A stretch of 64,000 nt of DNA. Source: Bacillota bacterium (GTDB lineage: Bacteria > Bacillota > Sulfobacillia > Sulfobacillales > JAIMBI01). The stretch is from the NCBI GenBank assembly GCA_021846565.1, contig JAJZWS010000007.1, forward strand, positions 1 to 64,000. Direction: 5' to 3'. The notes beneath the pieces were generated by a model. That model made no database searches. It was not told the DNA's origin and was given only the letters and a program-made list of their open reading frames with translations. Shown here piece by piece: positions 38,010 to 48,037 of the stretch (positions within the stretch are counted from its first letter, which is position 1; each line of letters starts with the position of its first letter). The position numbers and the translations under genes were made by a program.

Positions 38010-38070
38010 CTGGCACTCGCTGGCAAAGGGCCCTAGCTGGCGGTGGTACGAGCGAGGGAGGCGGTGCTGG

Positions 38071-38589
38071 ATGGACATTCGCGTCCGCGGGAAGAACGTG
38101 CCCCTGACCGATGCGTTGCGAGACCATGTGGAAAAGAAGCTCGGGAAGTTGTCGCGGCACTTCGGCCACGATCCCGTCGTGGCCGAAGCGGTTCTGTCCG
38201 TCGAGAAAGATCGCCAGATGATCGAGGTCACCTTGCCGCTCCCCCACGGACGCGTGCTCCGCGGCCAGGAGTCGACGGAGGACATGTATGCGTCCGTCGA
38301 GATCGTGGTCCAGAAGCTGGAACGTCAGTTGGACAAGCTCAAGTCGCACGCCAAGGCGCGGACGGCGCATAGCGCCGCCGAGCGTCCGACGCCCGGCGAT
38401 GAGCCCACGGACGGCACGGTGGTGCGCCGCAAGACGTTTCCCGACAAGCCCATGACCCTGGAGGAAGCTATCTTGCAGATGGATTTGGTGAGCCACGACT
38501 TTTTCGCCTTCACCAATGCGGAGAGCGAGCGCATCAACGTACTTTACCGCCGCAGAGACGGCAACCTAGGGCTCCTGGAACCGGACTAG
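38071..38589 (+). CDS. hpf: Ribosome hibernation-promoting factor, long form
   Basis: 172 residues: an N-terminal S30AE domain (MDIRVRGKNVPLTDALRDHV) that binds the ribosome, a linker, and the C-terminal dimerisation domain (KPMTLEEAILQMDLVSHDFF, NVLYRRRDGNLGLLEPD) that joins two 70S ribosomes into 100S dimers. This long form is typical of Firmicutes, where it lies just upstream of secA, as here. Confidence 0.95.
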   Translation: MDIRVRGKNVPLTDALRDHVEKKLGKLSRHFGHDPVVAEAVLSVEKDRQMIEVTLPLPHGRVLRGQESTEDMYASVEIVVQKLERQLDKLKSHAKARTAHSAAERPTPGDEPTDGTVVRRKTFPDKPMTLEEAILQMDLVSHDFFAFTNAESERINVLYRRRDGNLGLLEPD

Positions 38590-38681
38590 CCTGCGGTTTA
38601 GTCCGGTCAACAAATATTTTCGTGGCGAAAGCAGGAAATGACAGCGGCGGTGGCGAAGAGCAAGGGTCCCGGAGGTGAGCG

Positions 38682-39317
38682 ATGGCGCTGCCAACGAAAG
38701 CGGCGGAGGCCGAAGAGGTTCTGGGCCGCCTGGCTGGGGTTGAAGCGGTCCGCGTCGAGTGGCAGGGTGACGCGGTGACGCGGGTGCACGTTTTGTCGAG
38801 GGGCTTTCGCGACACGGGCAACCTGGAGCACGACGTGACCACCGTCTTTGAAAAGCACTTCGGGGTGGAGTTGGACCCGGCCGCGTTGTCGGTGGTGGCG
38901 CTGTACGGCGAGGGCACCGACGCGTCGAGCCGTCCTCGTCTAGTGGCTGTGTCCTGGACCCGAACCCGCGGTTTTGTCGAGGTAAGGTGCCGGTTGCGGG
39001 CGGGCGCCATCACCACGGAAGGGCGCGGGCGGGACGCGGCGGCCGGTCGTGCAGGGGCCAAGGCGGCACTGGCGGCGGCGGAGTCGCTGGTGGCCGGACT
39101 GGTGCGGCTGGAGCTGGTGGACCTGGTGGAGGCCGACACGCCGATTGGCACGGTGGCGCTGGCGGTGGCCCGGCTGGGTGGGGATCTGATCATCACCGGC
39201 TCGTCGGTAATTGAGGGCGATTTCGTGGAGTGTGCGGCCAAGGCGGCGTTGGATGCGGTGAACCGGCGGCTCTTATGGGTGGCGCTGGCGGCTGGGCAGG
39301 AAGCCGAGAGTGCCTGA
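38682..39317 (+). CDS. Conserved-looking hypothetical protein
   Basis: 211 residues, no signal or membrane helix. Three similar alpha/beta sections: VTRVHVLSRGFRDTGNLEHD followed by VTTVFEKHFGVELDPAALSV; RPRLVAVSWTRTRGFVEVRC with an Ala-rich helix; and a final part ending ECAAKAALDAVNRRLLWVAL. The repeated pattern suggests an internal duplication of a small ferredoxin-like fold. Good ribosome binding site GGAGGTGAGCG. Function unknown; placement next to hpf and an HD-GYP protein is the only context. Confidence 0.65.
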   Translation: MALPTKAAEAEEVLGRLAGVEAVRVEWQGDAVTRVHVLSRGFRDTGNLEHDVTTVFEKHFGVELDPAALSVVALYGEGTDASSRPRLVAVSWTRTRGFVEVRCRLRAGAITTEGRGRDAAAGRAGAKAALAAAESLVAGLVRLELVDLVEADTPIGTVALAVARLGGDLIITGSSVIEGDFVECAAKAALDAVNRRLLWVALAAGQEAESA

Positions 39318-39605
39318 GGGAGCGACCCGATCGATGGGAGGAGAAACTAACTTTTTAAAAGTCTGACCGACCGAAACTACCCCTGAGAGAAGCGAATGGA
39401 TCGGGTGTGGTGCATGAGCGAGCACCCTGACCGATAAGTGTGGGGGTACACTTTACAAATGCAGCGGGTTTACAAGGCGTTGTTGACGGTAGTCGACGTG
39501 CTGACCAGTGGTTCGTTTTTTAGCTTCGACTAAGCTGCAGGTCGGTCAGCCATTTTGACTCGGTGGCCAGTCGCGGGATGTCCGAGATTGAGACGGGAGG
39601 ATGAC

Positions 39606-40937
39606 ATGTATCCCAAGCCACTGGTGCGATACATGACGGCCGTGGAGGTGGCGGCCGGGCTGGTTCTGGTGTGGTCTGTGTTTCGTATCGGACCCAGCCT
39701 CACCCTTGACAATATTTTGGTGTTTTTTGGTTTTGGAGCGGTTTGCCTCATTGCTTCGCTTTTTCCTGTCCCGATGATCCGGAAGCATGGACACGTGTCT
39801 GTGCAACTTCCGATGCTTTTTGCCGCCTCGATTATTTTGGGTCCCTGGCTGGCTGTATGGATAGGCTCTGTTTTTTCGATCAATTACCCAGAAATAAGAG
39901 GCCAGGTAAAGCGCCGTTCCATGTGGTTCAACCGAGCCCATGGAGGCCTCATGGCGTTTTTAGCCGCGGGAACATTTACGCTCCTAGGGGGAAACCCCGC
40001 GCACCTCAACCCAGGGACCATCAGTCTACCACTGTTTGTCGGCGGTTTGGTGGCCTTCTTTTCCAACATGTTCTTCGTCATGTTCGCCGTGAAGTTCCGC
40101 ATCGACCGGTCCATCCGCGAGGTTTACAAGGTTTACTTCAAGTGGGCGTCGCTGAACTTCTTTGGGATGTTCCCCATCGCGTACCTGATGGCCGTGATTT
40201 TCCACTCGGCCGGCGTGCTGCCGGAGATTTTCATCATGGTGCCCTTGGCCATGACGCGCTGGATCTTTGCGATCGCCCATCGCATTCGGGCGGCCTACCA
40301 GTCCACGGTGCGGACGCTGTTGACGGCCATGGACGCCAAGGACCCGTACACCAAGGGCCACTCGTTTCGGGTGGGGCGCTACGCGCTGACGCTGGCGCAC
40401 TTCATGAAGGTGCCCGAGGACGAAGCCGAAGAAATCGAGCGGGCGGGGACGTTGCACGACATCGGCAAGCTCGCGATTGTCGACGAGGTGCTGAACAAGC
40501 CTGGCGAGCTGGACTACGAGGAAATGCTGTCGATGCAACGGCACACGGTGATGGGTAGCACGATGCTGGGCAACATCGGCGGGGTGGGTCCGGCCCGGGA
40601 CTGGGTCCTGCACCACCACGAGCGGTTTGACGGGCAGGGCTATCCCCACGGCATCAGCGGTGACGAGATCCCGTTGGCCGCGCGCATCATCTCGGTGGTG
40701 GACTCTTACGACGCCATGACCAGTGACCGCCCCTATAGAAAGGCGATGCCGCACGAGAAGGCCGTGGACGAGATTCTGAAAAACGCGGGCGGTCAGTTTG
40801 ACCCGCGGGTGGTGCGCGCCTTTATGGACATGCTCCGTATCATGGGCGACTTTGCCGACGAGGTGAGCATCGGCGAGGACTTCGAGGAGGCGTTGGGCCG
40901 CGATCCCAATCGACGGCACTACGACGGCCCTCGTTAG
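39606..40937 (+). CDS. Membrane-bound HD-GYP domain protein
   Basis: 443 residues. Six or so membrane helices in the first 230 residues form a MASE-like sensor, followed by a complete HD-GYP domain: AMDAKDPYTKGHSFRVGRYA, HDIGK with His284, and HHERFDGQGYPHGISGDEIP, AARIISVVDSYDAMTSDRPY. These metal-binding residues are those of cyclic-di-GMP phosphodiesterases. ATG 39606 follows GGGAGGATGAC. The 288-base gap before it holds a GGGTG...CACCC hairpin but no recognised riboswitch. Confidence 0.88.
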   Translation: MYPKPLVRYMTAVEVAAGLVLVWSVFRIGPSLTLDNILVFFGFGAVCLIASLFPVPMIRKHGHVSVQLPMLFAASIILGPWLAVWIGSVFSINYPEIRGQVKRRSMWFNRAHGGLMAFLAAGTFTLLGGNPAHLNPGTISLPLFVGGLVAFFSNMFFVMFAVKFRIDRSIREVYKVYFKWASLNFFGMFPIAYLMAVIFHSAGVLPEIFIMVPLAMTRWIFAIAHRIRAAYQSTVRTLLTAMDAKDPYTKGHSFRVGRYALTLAHFMKVPEDEAEEIERAGTLHDIGKLAIVDEVLNKPGELDYEEMLSMQRHTVMGSTMLGNIGGVGPARDWVLHHHERFDGQGYPHGISGDEIPLAARIISVVDSYDAMTSDRPYRKAMPHEKAVDEILKNAGGQFDPRVVRAFMDMLRIMGDFADEVSIGEDFEEALGRDPNRRHYDGPR

Positions 40938-41082
40938 CGTTGCGCGGTGCGGGACGCTAGCCACTGGGCCGAGCGTCTTTTTCGGCGTTGCAGCCCCGGG
41001 GGGCAGAATGGTAATATAAATCACCAAGCGCGTGAGGTGGGGGACCGAGGGCGGTCCCTTTGTTATGGGAGGACCTAACGAG

Positions 41083-43632
41083 ATGGCAAACTTTCTCACC
41101 AATTGGCTGAACCGGTTTTCTGAGCGAGAGGTGCGGCGCTACCAAGTGTGGGCGCGGCAGGTGAACGCGCGAGAGCCGGAATTTCAAGCGTTGTCGGACC
41201 AAGAGCTGGCGGAGAAATCCGCCGAGTTTCGGCAGCGGCATCAGGACGGGGAGACGCTCGACCAGCTGTTGCCGGAAGCTTTTGCCGCCGTGCGGGAAGC
41301 GGCGGTCCGAGCCATCGGCCAGCGCCCCTTCGATGTGCAGCTGGTGGGGGGCATGGCGCTGCACGACGGACGGGTGGCGGAGATGAAAACCGGTGAAGGC
41401 AAAACGCTGGTGGCGACGTTGCCGGCGTACCTGAATTCGCTCACGGGCGAAGGCGTGCACGTAGTGACCGTGAACGACTACCTGGCGCGGCGCGACGCTG
41501 AGTGGATGTCGGGGATTTATGCCCGGCTCGGGTTGTCGGTAGGCGTGATACAGCACGACCTGGACTCGGACCAGCGGCGGGTGGCCTACGGCGCCAACGT
41601 GACGTACGGGACCAACAACGAGTTTGGCTTTGACTATCTCCGGGACAACATGGTGGTGGACGCCAGCGAACGGGTGCAGCGCTCTCTGCACTACGGCATT
41701 GTCGACGAGTGCGACTCCATCCTGATTGACGAGGCGCGGACGCCACTGATCATCTCCGGGCAGGCGGACCGGCCGACCGAGCTTTACTACCAGTTTGCCC
41801 GCATGGTCAAAAACCTCAAGCTGGAGACCGACTACACCGTGGACGAGAAGCTGAAGACGGTGGCGCCGACCGAGGCCGGGATCGCCAAGGTGGAGCGGAT
41901 GATGGGTGTGCCCAACCTTTACGACCATCAGCACCTGGATCTGTCCCGCTATCTGAACCATGCCCTGCGCGCCAGGGCGCTCATGATCCGTGACCGCGAC
42001 TACGTCGTCAAAGATGGCGAGGTTATCATCGTGGACGAGTTCACCGGCCGCTTGATGATTGGGCGGCGGTACTCGGACGGCTTGCACCAAGCGATCGAGG
42101 CCAAAGAGGGCGTCAAAATCATGGATGAGACCCAGACGCTGGCCACCATCACGTTCCAGAACTACTTCCGGATGTACAAGAAGCTGTCCGGCATGACCGG
42201 CACCGCCATCACCGAAGAGGAAGAATTCCGCAAGATTTACGGGTTGGACGTCATCGTGGTGCCCACGAACGAGCCGATGATCCGCGTGGATCACCCCGAC
42301 GAGGTATACAAGACCGAGGCCGCGAAGTTCCGCGCCGTGGTGCGGGAGATCGTGGAGTTGTATCAGCGGGGCCAGCCGGTGCTGGTGGGCACCGTGTCCA
42401 TTGAAAAGTCGGAGCGGCTGTCCGAACTGTTGAGTGAGGCCGGTATTCCCCACAACGTCTTAAACGCCAAGCAGCATGAACGCGAAGCGCACGTCATCGA
42501 GTCGGCGGGCCAGCGCGGCCAAGTGACCATCGCCACCAACATGGCGGGCCGGGGCACGGACATCAAGCTGGGCGACGGCGTGGTGGCTCTGGGCGGTCTG
42601 CACATCATCGGGACGGAGCGCCACGAAGCGCGGCGCATTGACAACCAGCTGCGAGGGCGGTCCGGGCGCCAGGGCGACCCGGGTTCCAGTCGTTTTTACC
42701 TGTCTCTGGAGGATGACTTCCTGCGCTTGTTTGCCGCGCCGGCCATTGCCGGGCTCATGAACCGCATGGGGGTGGAGGAGGACGAGCCCATCTCCCATCC
42801 AATGCTGACGCGGGCCATTGAAACCGCTCAGAAGAAGATGGAGGCGCGGAACTTCGAGATTAGAAAGCAGCTTCTGCAGTACGACGACGTCATGAACGCT
42901 CAGCGGGAGATTGTTTACAAGCAACGGTTTGAGATTCTTACCAACGACAGTCTCCGAGAGCAGATTTTGGGGCTCGTGCGCGAGGTGGTCAACGACGCGG
43001 TGGCCATCCATTGTCCGCCGAATCAGCACGCCGAAGAATGGGACTTGGCCCCCCTGATCGAGAGCCTCACCGAGTTTTGCCTGTACCCGGGCCAGGTGGA
43101 TCCCGAATCCCTGCAGGGCGTCGGACGGGACACGCTGGCTGACGAGATCATGACCATCGCTGAGCAGAACTACGCCGCCAAAGAACAGGAAATTGGCGAG
43201 GAGAATATGCGCCAGCTGGAGCGGGTGGTATTCCTGCGGGTGGTGGACAGCAAGTGGATGGAACATCTGGATGCGATGGACGCCCTGCGCGACGGGGTGG
43301 GGCTCCGGGCGTACGGTCAGATGGATCCGCTGGTCGAGTACAAGCGCGAAGCCTACGACATGTATCACGAGATGTTGGGCGCGATGCGTGAAGAGCTGGT
43401 GCGGATTCTTTACCACATTGAGGTGGCGGAGGCGGAGCCCACCATCGAACAGGGCGAGGAATTGCCGCAGATCCTTGAGGAGCGCCACGGCGACGACGTG
43501 GAAACCCCGGCTCATCCGTTCCAGGTGATTCAGGGCGGCTTGGTGGACGAGGGTCCGGGTCGCAACGACCCGTGCTGGTGTGGAAGTGGCAAGAAGTACA
43601 AGCGTTGCCACGGCCTCCAGAAAGCAAAGTAG
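41083..43632 (+). CDS. secA: Preprotein translocase ATPase SecA
   Basis: Motor of the Sec export pathway, 849 residues. Walker A GEGKT at 104-108, [13 protein letters not shown], the substrate-crosslinking region, [19 protein letters not shown], and the C-terminal zinc tail [17 protein letters not shown] that binds SecB or ribosomes. ATG 41083 has GGGAGG ten bases upstream; earlier starts in the same frame lack sites. A GGACCGAGGGCGGTCC hairpin lies about 30 bases before the start. Confidence 0.97.
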   Translation: MANFLTNWLNRFSEREVRRYQVWARQVNAREPEFQALSDQELAEKSAEFRQRHQDGETLDQLLPEAFAAVREAAVRAIGQRPFDVQLVGGMALHDGRVAEMKTGEGKTLVATLPAYLNSLTGEGVHVVTVNDYLARRDAEWMSGIYARLGLSVGVIQHDLDSDQRRVAYGANVTYGTNNEFGFDYLRDNMVVDASERVQRSLHYGIVDECDSILIDEARTPLIISGQADRPTELYYQFARMVKNLKLETDYTVDEKLKTVAPTEAGIAKVERMMGVPNLYDHQHLDLSRYLNHALRARALMIRDRDYVVKDGEVIIVDEFTGRLMIGRRYSDGLHQAIEAKEGVKIMDETQTLATITFQNYFRMYKKLSGMTGTAITEEEEFRKIYGLDVIVVPTNEPMIRVDHPDEVYKTEAAKFRAVVREIVELYQRGQPVLVGTVSIEKSERLSELLSEAGIPHNVLNAKQHEREAHVIESAGQRGQVTIATNMAGRGTDIKLGDGVVALGGLHIIGTERHEARRIDNQLRGRSGRQGDPGSSRFYLSLEDDFLRLFAAPAIAGLMNRMGVEEDEPISHPMLTRAIETAQKKMEARNFEIRKQLLQYDDVMNAQREIVYKQRFEILTNDSLREQILGLVREVVNDAVAIHCPPNQHAEEWDLAPLIESLTEFCLYPGQVDPESLQGVGRDTLADEIMTIAEQNYAAKEQEIGEENMRQLERVVFLRVVDSKWMEHLDAMDALRDGVGLRAYGQMDPLVEYKREAYDMYHEMLGAMREELVRILYHIEVAEAEPTIEQGEELPQILEERHGDDVETPAHPFQVIQGGLVDEGPGRNDPCWCGSGKKYKRCHGLQKAK

Positions 43633-43642
43633 GCGGCCGAGC

Positions 43643-44774
43643 ATGTTGTACGACGAACTGCTTGAGCGCCAGCGCGCCTTGGAATCCCTCTTGCGGCGCA
43701 TTAGGGGGTCTCTTTGACCCGGTTGCGCGCACTGAAGAATTAGCGCGGCTGGAGACTGCCATGGCCGCCCCCACCCTGTGGGACGACCCCGACGCCGCGC
43801 GCACGCTGCTAAAGCGGACCCGGCTCCTGCAGGAGCCACTGCAGCGCTTTACGGGCGCGGAGCAGCGTGTGGCTGACTTAGGCGAGCTACTGCAGCTGGT
43901 GGCGGCGGACGGGGGCGACGATGAGACCCTGCGCGAGCTGGACCGGGAGGCAGCCGCGCTCCACGAAGACCTTCGTGCGCAGGAGCTGGCACTCATTCTG
44001 AAGGGCCCCCACGACGGTGACGATGCGCTGGTGACGTTGCATGCCGGGGCGGGTGGCACCGATGCGCAGGACTGGGTCGAGATGCTCTTGCGGCTGTATC
44101 TCCGATGGGCGGAACGCCATCGGTTCTCTACGGAAATTTTGGACAGCCTGGCGGGCGAAGAGGCCGGCTTGAAAAGCGTGGTGGTGGCCGTCCGAGGGGA
44201 CAACGCCTATGGTTACCTGCGTCCCGAGCAGGGGGTCCACCGGTTGGTGCGGATGTCGCCGTTTGACGCCTCGGGTCGGCGGCACACCTCCTTTGCGGCG
44301 GTGGAGGTGAACCCCGATGTGCCCGACGACGGGGAGATCGTCATCCGGCCGGAAGACGTCAAGGTGGACACGTTCCGGGCCAGCGGCGCCGGCGGCCAGC
44401 ATGTGAACAAGACCGAGTCTGCCGTGCGCCTGACGCACCTGCCCACCGGAATCATCGTGTCGTGTCAGAACGAACGCTCGCAGCACTCCAATCGGGAAAT
44501 TGCGTGGCGCCTCCTCAGGGCCAAACTGGCGGCGCGCCAGGAGCAGGAGTTGCAGCGGCAGAAGGATGCAGTGCGCGGCAGCCAGGCGGAGATTGGCTGG
44601 GGCAGTCAAATCCGGTCGTACGTGCTGCAACCCTACACGGTGGCGCGGGACCACCGCACCCGCGTAGAAGTGGGCAACGTGCAAGGCGTGCTGGACGGCG
44701 ACATCGATCCCTTTATCCAAGCGTATCTGGAGGCTGAGGCCACGGGCGGGTTCAACCCCGAGACCCCCGCATGA
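43643..44774 (+). CDS. prfB: Peptide chain release factor 2, by programmed +1 frameshift
   Basis: RF2 reads UGA and UAA. ATG 43643 starts a 24-codon frame that meets UGA at 43715-43717; ribosomes shift +1 there and continue to 44774, giving about 376 residues. The class motif SPF (VRMSPFDASGRRHTS) and GGQ ([12 protein letters not shown]) are intact. Only in this way does the known RF2 N-terminus (MLYDELLERQRALESLL) join the body. It lies 10 bases after secA, the conserved Firmicutes order. Confidence 0.95.
43703..43718 (+). promoter_or_regulatory. prfB autoregulatory frameshift site
   Basis: AGGGGG acts as an internal Shine-Dalgarno just before the slippery CTT-TGA-C. Low RF2 lets the ribosome pause on UGA and slip one base to read GAC. 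The arrangement is the classic one. Confidence 0.93.
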
Positions 44775-45451
44775 ATGCGCTGCGGGTTGCCCTCGTGGTG
44801 ATCCTAGTGGCTGTACTGGGCCAGGTGCTGGTGCCCCCGGTGGTGGCCGGCCGCGCGGCGGCGGCCCTGCACGGTGTCACCGGCGCCGGGAGCACGGACC
44901 AGGTGGCGGTGACGGCCGTTCCCTTTTGGACGCTCGCGTTCGGGCAGACCCAGGATGTCCGCGTGCTGGTAGACAGCGCCACTGTGCCCGTGGATGGACA
45001 GCCGCTCCGCATCGCCCAGATGACGCTCAACTGGCAAGACGGACAGGTGGCGGTGGGGGCTCTCTTGCGGCAGGGGCGCTTGGTGGCCGCCCGGGCGGGT
45101 CGGGTGCGCTTCACGCTCAAGGTGGACGGGCCCGCGGTGGCACAGTTTCTGGACGCCTCCGGCCGCGTGCAGGGAGCCGTCGTGACCGTCGGGGCCCACC
45201 AGGTCACCCTAACCGGCCAGGTGGCGTTGGGCTCGCTGCGTGGTCACGTGTCGACCCGCGGGCGGCTGGCCATTTCGCCCAACGGGCAGGAACTGCTGTT
45301 TGTGCCCCAGGAGCTGGATGGCTTGTCGTTGCCCTTGGCTGCGTCCCTGCCGCTCTTTGACCTGCCGAGCTTGAATCTGCCGCTGCCTATGCACCTCACG
45401 TCAGTCGTGCTGGCCCCGCCCGATATCGTCGTCCAGGCGGCCTCGCCGTGA
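44771..45451 (+). CDS. DUF2993-like exported lipid-binding protein
   Basis: 226 residues with an N-terminal membrane helix (ALRVALVVILVAVLGQVLVP) and a beta-rich extracellular part with VAVTAVPFWTLAFGQTQDVR, the pattern of the LmeA/DUF2993 family. It overlaps the prfB stop (ATGA) and the next gene (GTGA). Members are thought to bind lipids or polyprenols at the cell surface; the role here is inferred. Confidence 0.7.
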   Translation: MNALRVALVVILVAVLGQVLVPPVVAGRAAAALHGVTGAGSTDQVAVTAVPFWTLAFGQTQDVRVLVDSATVPVDGQPLRIAQMTLNWQDGQVAVGALLRQGRLVAARAGRVRFTLKVDGPAVAQFLDASGRVQGAVVTVGAHQVTLTGQVALGSLRGHVSTRGRLAISPNGQELLFVPQELDGLSLPLAASLPLFDLPSLNLPLPMHLTSVVLAPPDIVVQAASP

Positions 45452-46317
45452 GTGGCCGGCCGCTCGCGGCCCCCGTGTGGGCCGACGTGGGCGAGTGGGC
45501 CCTCATCGCGCTGGGAACGGCCACCACGGCGCTGGGCGTAAACCTTTTCTATGTGCCCAATCACATTGCGGACGGCGGCGTCACGGGCATCGGGATCATG
45601 GTGCTGTACGCCTGGCACATCCCGTTGTGGGTGACGCTGGCGGTCCTGAATCTGCCCCTCTTGTGGCTCGCGCACCGGCTGTGGGGCGGCCGAGTGAGCC
45701 TGCGCACGGTGGTGGGCGCCGCGCTGCTGTCCTTGTTTGTGGGGGTGCTGACGTTTCCGCCGGCCACGCACAATCTCCTGCTGGCCACCGTGTATGGCGG
45801 TCTCCTGTCGGGCGTAGGGCTTGGCCTGGTGTTTCGCAGCCGGGGCACCACTGGCGGGACGGACATTGTGGCCCGCTTCCTGGCTCATGTGCTTCCCGTG
45901 TCCACAGGCCAGGCCATGCTGGCCGTCGACTTTGTCGTGATTGCCGGGCTGGGGCTCATGTTCAGCCCCACGGCGGCTATGTACTCGCTCATCGCGCTCT
46001 TCATCTCGACGCGCGCGCTGGACGTGGTGCAGGAAGGCATCGCGTATGAGCGTGCCGTCCTGATCCTGTCCCACCACGGGGACGCCATGGGGCGGCGCCT
46101 GCTGGACGAGCTGGGCCGGGGCGTCACCCGGTGGCCCGTGACCGGGCTTTATACCGGGGATACCCGGCCAGCCCTCTACGTGGTGGTCAGCCGCTCCGAG
46201 CTGACCCGCTTGAAGGCGCTGGTTCACGATGTCGACCCGACCGCCTTTTTGGTCGTATCGCCTGCGCACGAGGTGCTGGGCGAAGGATTTCGGTCGTTTC
46301 CTCGCGACCTTGGTTAA
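45448..46317 (+). CDS. YitT family membrane protein
   Basis: 289 residues: five membrane helices (ALIALGTATTALGVNLFYVP, the GGVTGIGIMVLYAWHIPLWV segment, GLLSGVGLGLVFRSRGTTGG) and a C-terminal cytoplasmic DUF2179 domain (RPALYVVVSRSELTRLKALV). The order and motifs are those of YitT/YqfU proteins, common in Firmicutes and of unknown transport role. GTG start overlaps the DUF2993 gene. Confidence 0.9.
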   Translation: MSGRPLAAPVWADVGEWALIALGTATTALGVNLFYVPNHIADGGVTGIGIMVLYAWHIPLWVTLAVLNLPLLWLAHRLWGGRVSLRTVVGAALLSLFVGVLTFPPATHNLLLATVYGGLLSGVGLGLVFRSRGTTGGTDIVARFLAHVLPVSTGQAMLAVDFVVIAGLGLMFSPTAAMYSLIALFISTRALDVVQEGIAYERAVLILSHHGDAMGRRLLDELGRGVTRWPVTGLYTGDTRPALYVVVSRSELTRLKALVHDVDPTAFLVVSPAHEVLGEGFRSFPRDLG

Positions 46318-46605
46318 ATGGCGCCGTCCCCCCATGATTTGTTCGCCATCAACAGACGCCGCCCGCGAGCCCAGCTGTGGATTCGGCTCCGGTCGCTTGA
46401 CCCATGAGGGGCACGCAGTCGACCAAAGGGGCTCCGACGTGCTATTTGTCCGAAACCAGCGGCCCTCATCACAAGGAAAATACTGTCAGTCACTCGAAGG
46501 TGTCCGTGCCTGAGGGCCGCCGGCTTCGGCCGTCGGCGCGGGCACGGCCCGACAAGCGTGTGACCGACCGGTCACCGTGTGGTCCAGAAGAGGCTTAGAG
46601 AAAGG

Positions 46606-47982
46606 ATGCTGATCCTGCTTATGTTCATGACGAAGATGCGGCGCTCTTCGGCGCGCTGGGTGGGGGCCGCCCTGGGGGTGCTCGGGCTCGCAGCGTTGGC
46701 GATCCCCGGCAGCACAGCGGTGGCAGCCGGCCCATCCACGGCGCCCATCGTGGCGCAGGTGCACCCGTTGGTGAAGCTCGGGGTGGTGGACCCGGCTCAC
46801 AACGTGGTGCCGTTGCCCAACCTGGGCGAATGCGTGGCGCAGGTGGGTCTCGCCTGCTACACCCCCCGGCAAATCCGCACCGGCTACGACATGCCGGACA
46901 ACCTGACCGGCGCGGGGCAGACCATCGTGATTATCGACGCGTACGGGTCCCCGACCATCGGGCAGGACCTGGCGACGTTTGACCACCAGTTTCAGTTGCC
47001 GACGCCGACCCTGCACATCTATGAGCCCACTGGCCGGGTCATCTTTCACAGCCACAACGCCCTGATGAAGGGGTGGGCCTTTGAAACCTCCTTGGACGTG
47101 GAATGGGCGCATGCCATGGCCCCGATGGCCACCATTGACCTGGTGGCGGCCGCCAACCCCCAGTTCAACACGCTGGCGCTGGCCGAAGCCTGGGCGCTGC
47201 GCAACCTGCCGGGCCAGGTGATGTCCATGAGCTTCGGTGCGCCGGAAAACGAGATTCTGGCCGCCGGGACGCAGGGTCTCCAGGTGTTTCAGCGGGACCA
47301 CGCGGTGTTCCAGCAGGCGGCCATGCAGGGGTGGACGGTGCTGGCTTCGGCGGGCGATTCCGGGGCCAACAACCTCACCGGGGTGGCGGCCCCCAACTAC
47401 CCGTCCTCGGATCCGCTGGTGACGTCGGTGGGAGGCACCGATCTGTTTCTGAACCAGGGAGGCCATTATTTTGGAGAGACGGTGTGGAACGACTCGGTGC
47501 CTGCGCTCTGCCCGTTCGGCTGCGCCGATGGCCCGATTGGGGCAACCGGCGGAGCACCGAGCCTGTACTGGCCAACACCCAGCTACCAGATGGGCGTGCA
47601 GAATCACGGCATGCGCACCACGGCGGATGTCGCGTGGAACGCTAGTGTGTACACGGCCGTGTGGGTGTACATGTCTGTTCCCGGAACCGTACCGGGATTC
47701 TACTTCGTGGGGGGGACCAGTGAGGGGGCGCCCTCGTGGGCCGGGGTGGTGGCGGATGCCGACCAGATGGCGGGCCATCCGCTGGGACAGCTGAACCCGC
47801 GGCTGTACCAGATTGCCCAGAACCCCATCCTGTACGCGCGCGACTTCCACAACATCACGGTGGGCCAGAACGCGTACCTGTTCGGCCCGGGGTTCAGCGC
47901 TCACGCGGGCTACAACGTCCCCAGTGGGTTGGGCTCGCCCAATGTGAAGTACCTGGTGTGGTCGCTGGCCGGGCGCTTCTGA
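46606..47982 (+). CDS. Secreted sedolisin (S53) serine-carboxyl peptidase
   Basis: About 458 residues with a signal peptide (AALGVLGLAALAIPGSTAVA). The Ser-Glu-Asp triad is visible: Glu160 and Asp164 in FETSLDVEWAHAMAP, four residues apart as in sedolisin, oxyanion Asp251 in ASAGDSGA, and Ser372 in GGTSEGAPSWAG. Unlike most relatives the activation propeptide is very short, about 60 residues. Family members work at acid pH. ATG 46606 follows AGAAAGG; a later ATG at 46627 also fits the signal. A strong hairpin terminator follows. Confidence 0.88.
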   Translation: MLILLMFMTKMRRSSARWVGAALGVLGLAALAIPGSTAVAAGPSTAPIVAQVHPLVKLGVVDPAHNVVPLPNLGECVAQVGLACYTPRQIRTGYDMPDNLTGAGQTIVIIDAYGSPTIGQDLATFDHQFQLPTPTLHIYEPTGRVIFHSHNALMKGWAFETSLDVEWAHAMAPMATIDLVAAANPQFNTLALAEAWALRNLPGQVMSMSFGAPENEILAAGTQGLQVFQRDHAVFQQAAMQGWTVLASAGDSGANNLTGVAAPNYPSSDPLVTSVGGTDLFLNQGGHYFGETVWNDSVPALCPFGCADGPIGATGGAPSLYWPTPSYQMGVQNHGMRTTADVAWNASVYTAVWVYMSVPGTVPGFYFVGGTSEGAPSWAGVVADADQMAGHPLGQLNPRLYQIAQNPILYARDFHNITVGQNAYLFGPGFSAHAGYNVPSGLGSPNVKYLVWSLAGRF

Positions 47983-48004
47983 GCGGCACGCGGACCGTAC
48001 GACG

Positions 48005-48035
48005 CGAGAGAGCCCGGCTTGCCCGGGCTCTCTCG
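48005..48035. terminator. Bidirectional terminator between the sedolisin and ABC genes
   Basis: A 13-bp perfect stem (48005-48017 with 48023-48035) with a 5-base loop lies between convergent genes, 3 bases from the reverse-strand stop. Confidence 0.75.
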
Positions 48036-48037
48036 GT

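Noticed and set aside
39318-39605. Possible cyclic-di-GMP riboswitch before the HD-GYP gene
   Set aside because: A simple GGGTG/CACCC hairpin is present, but the conserved GEMM core could not be found.
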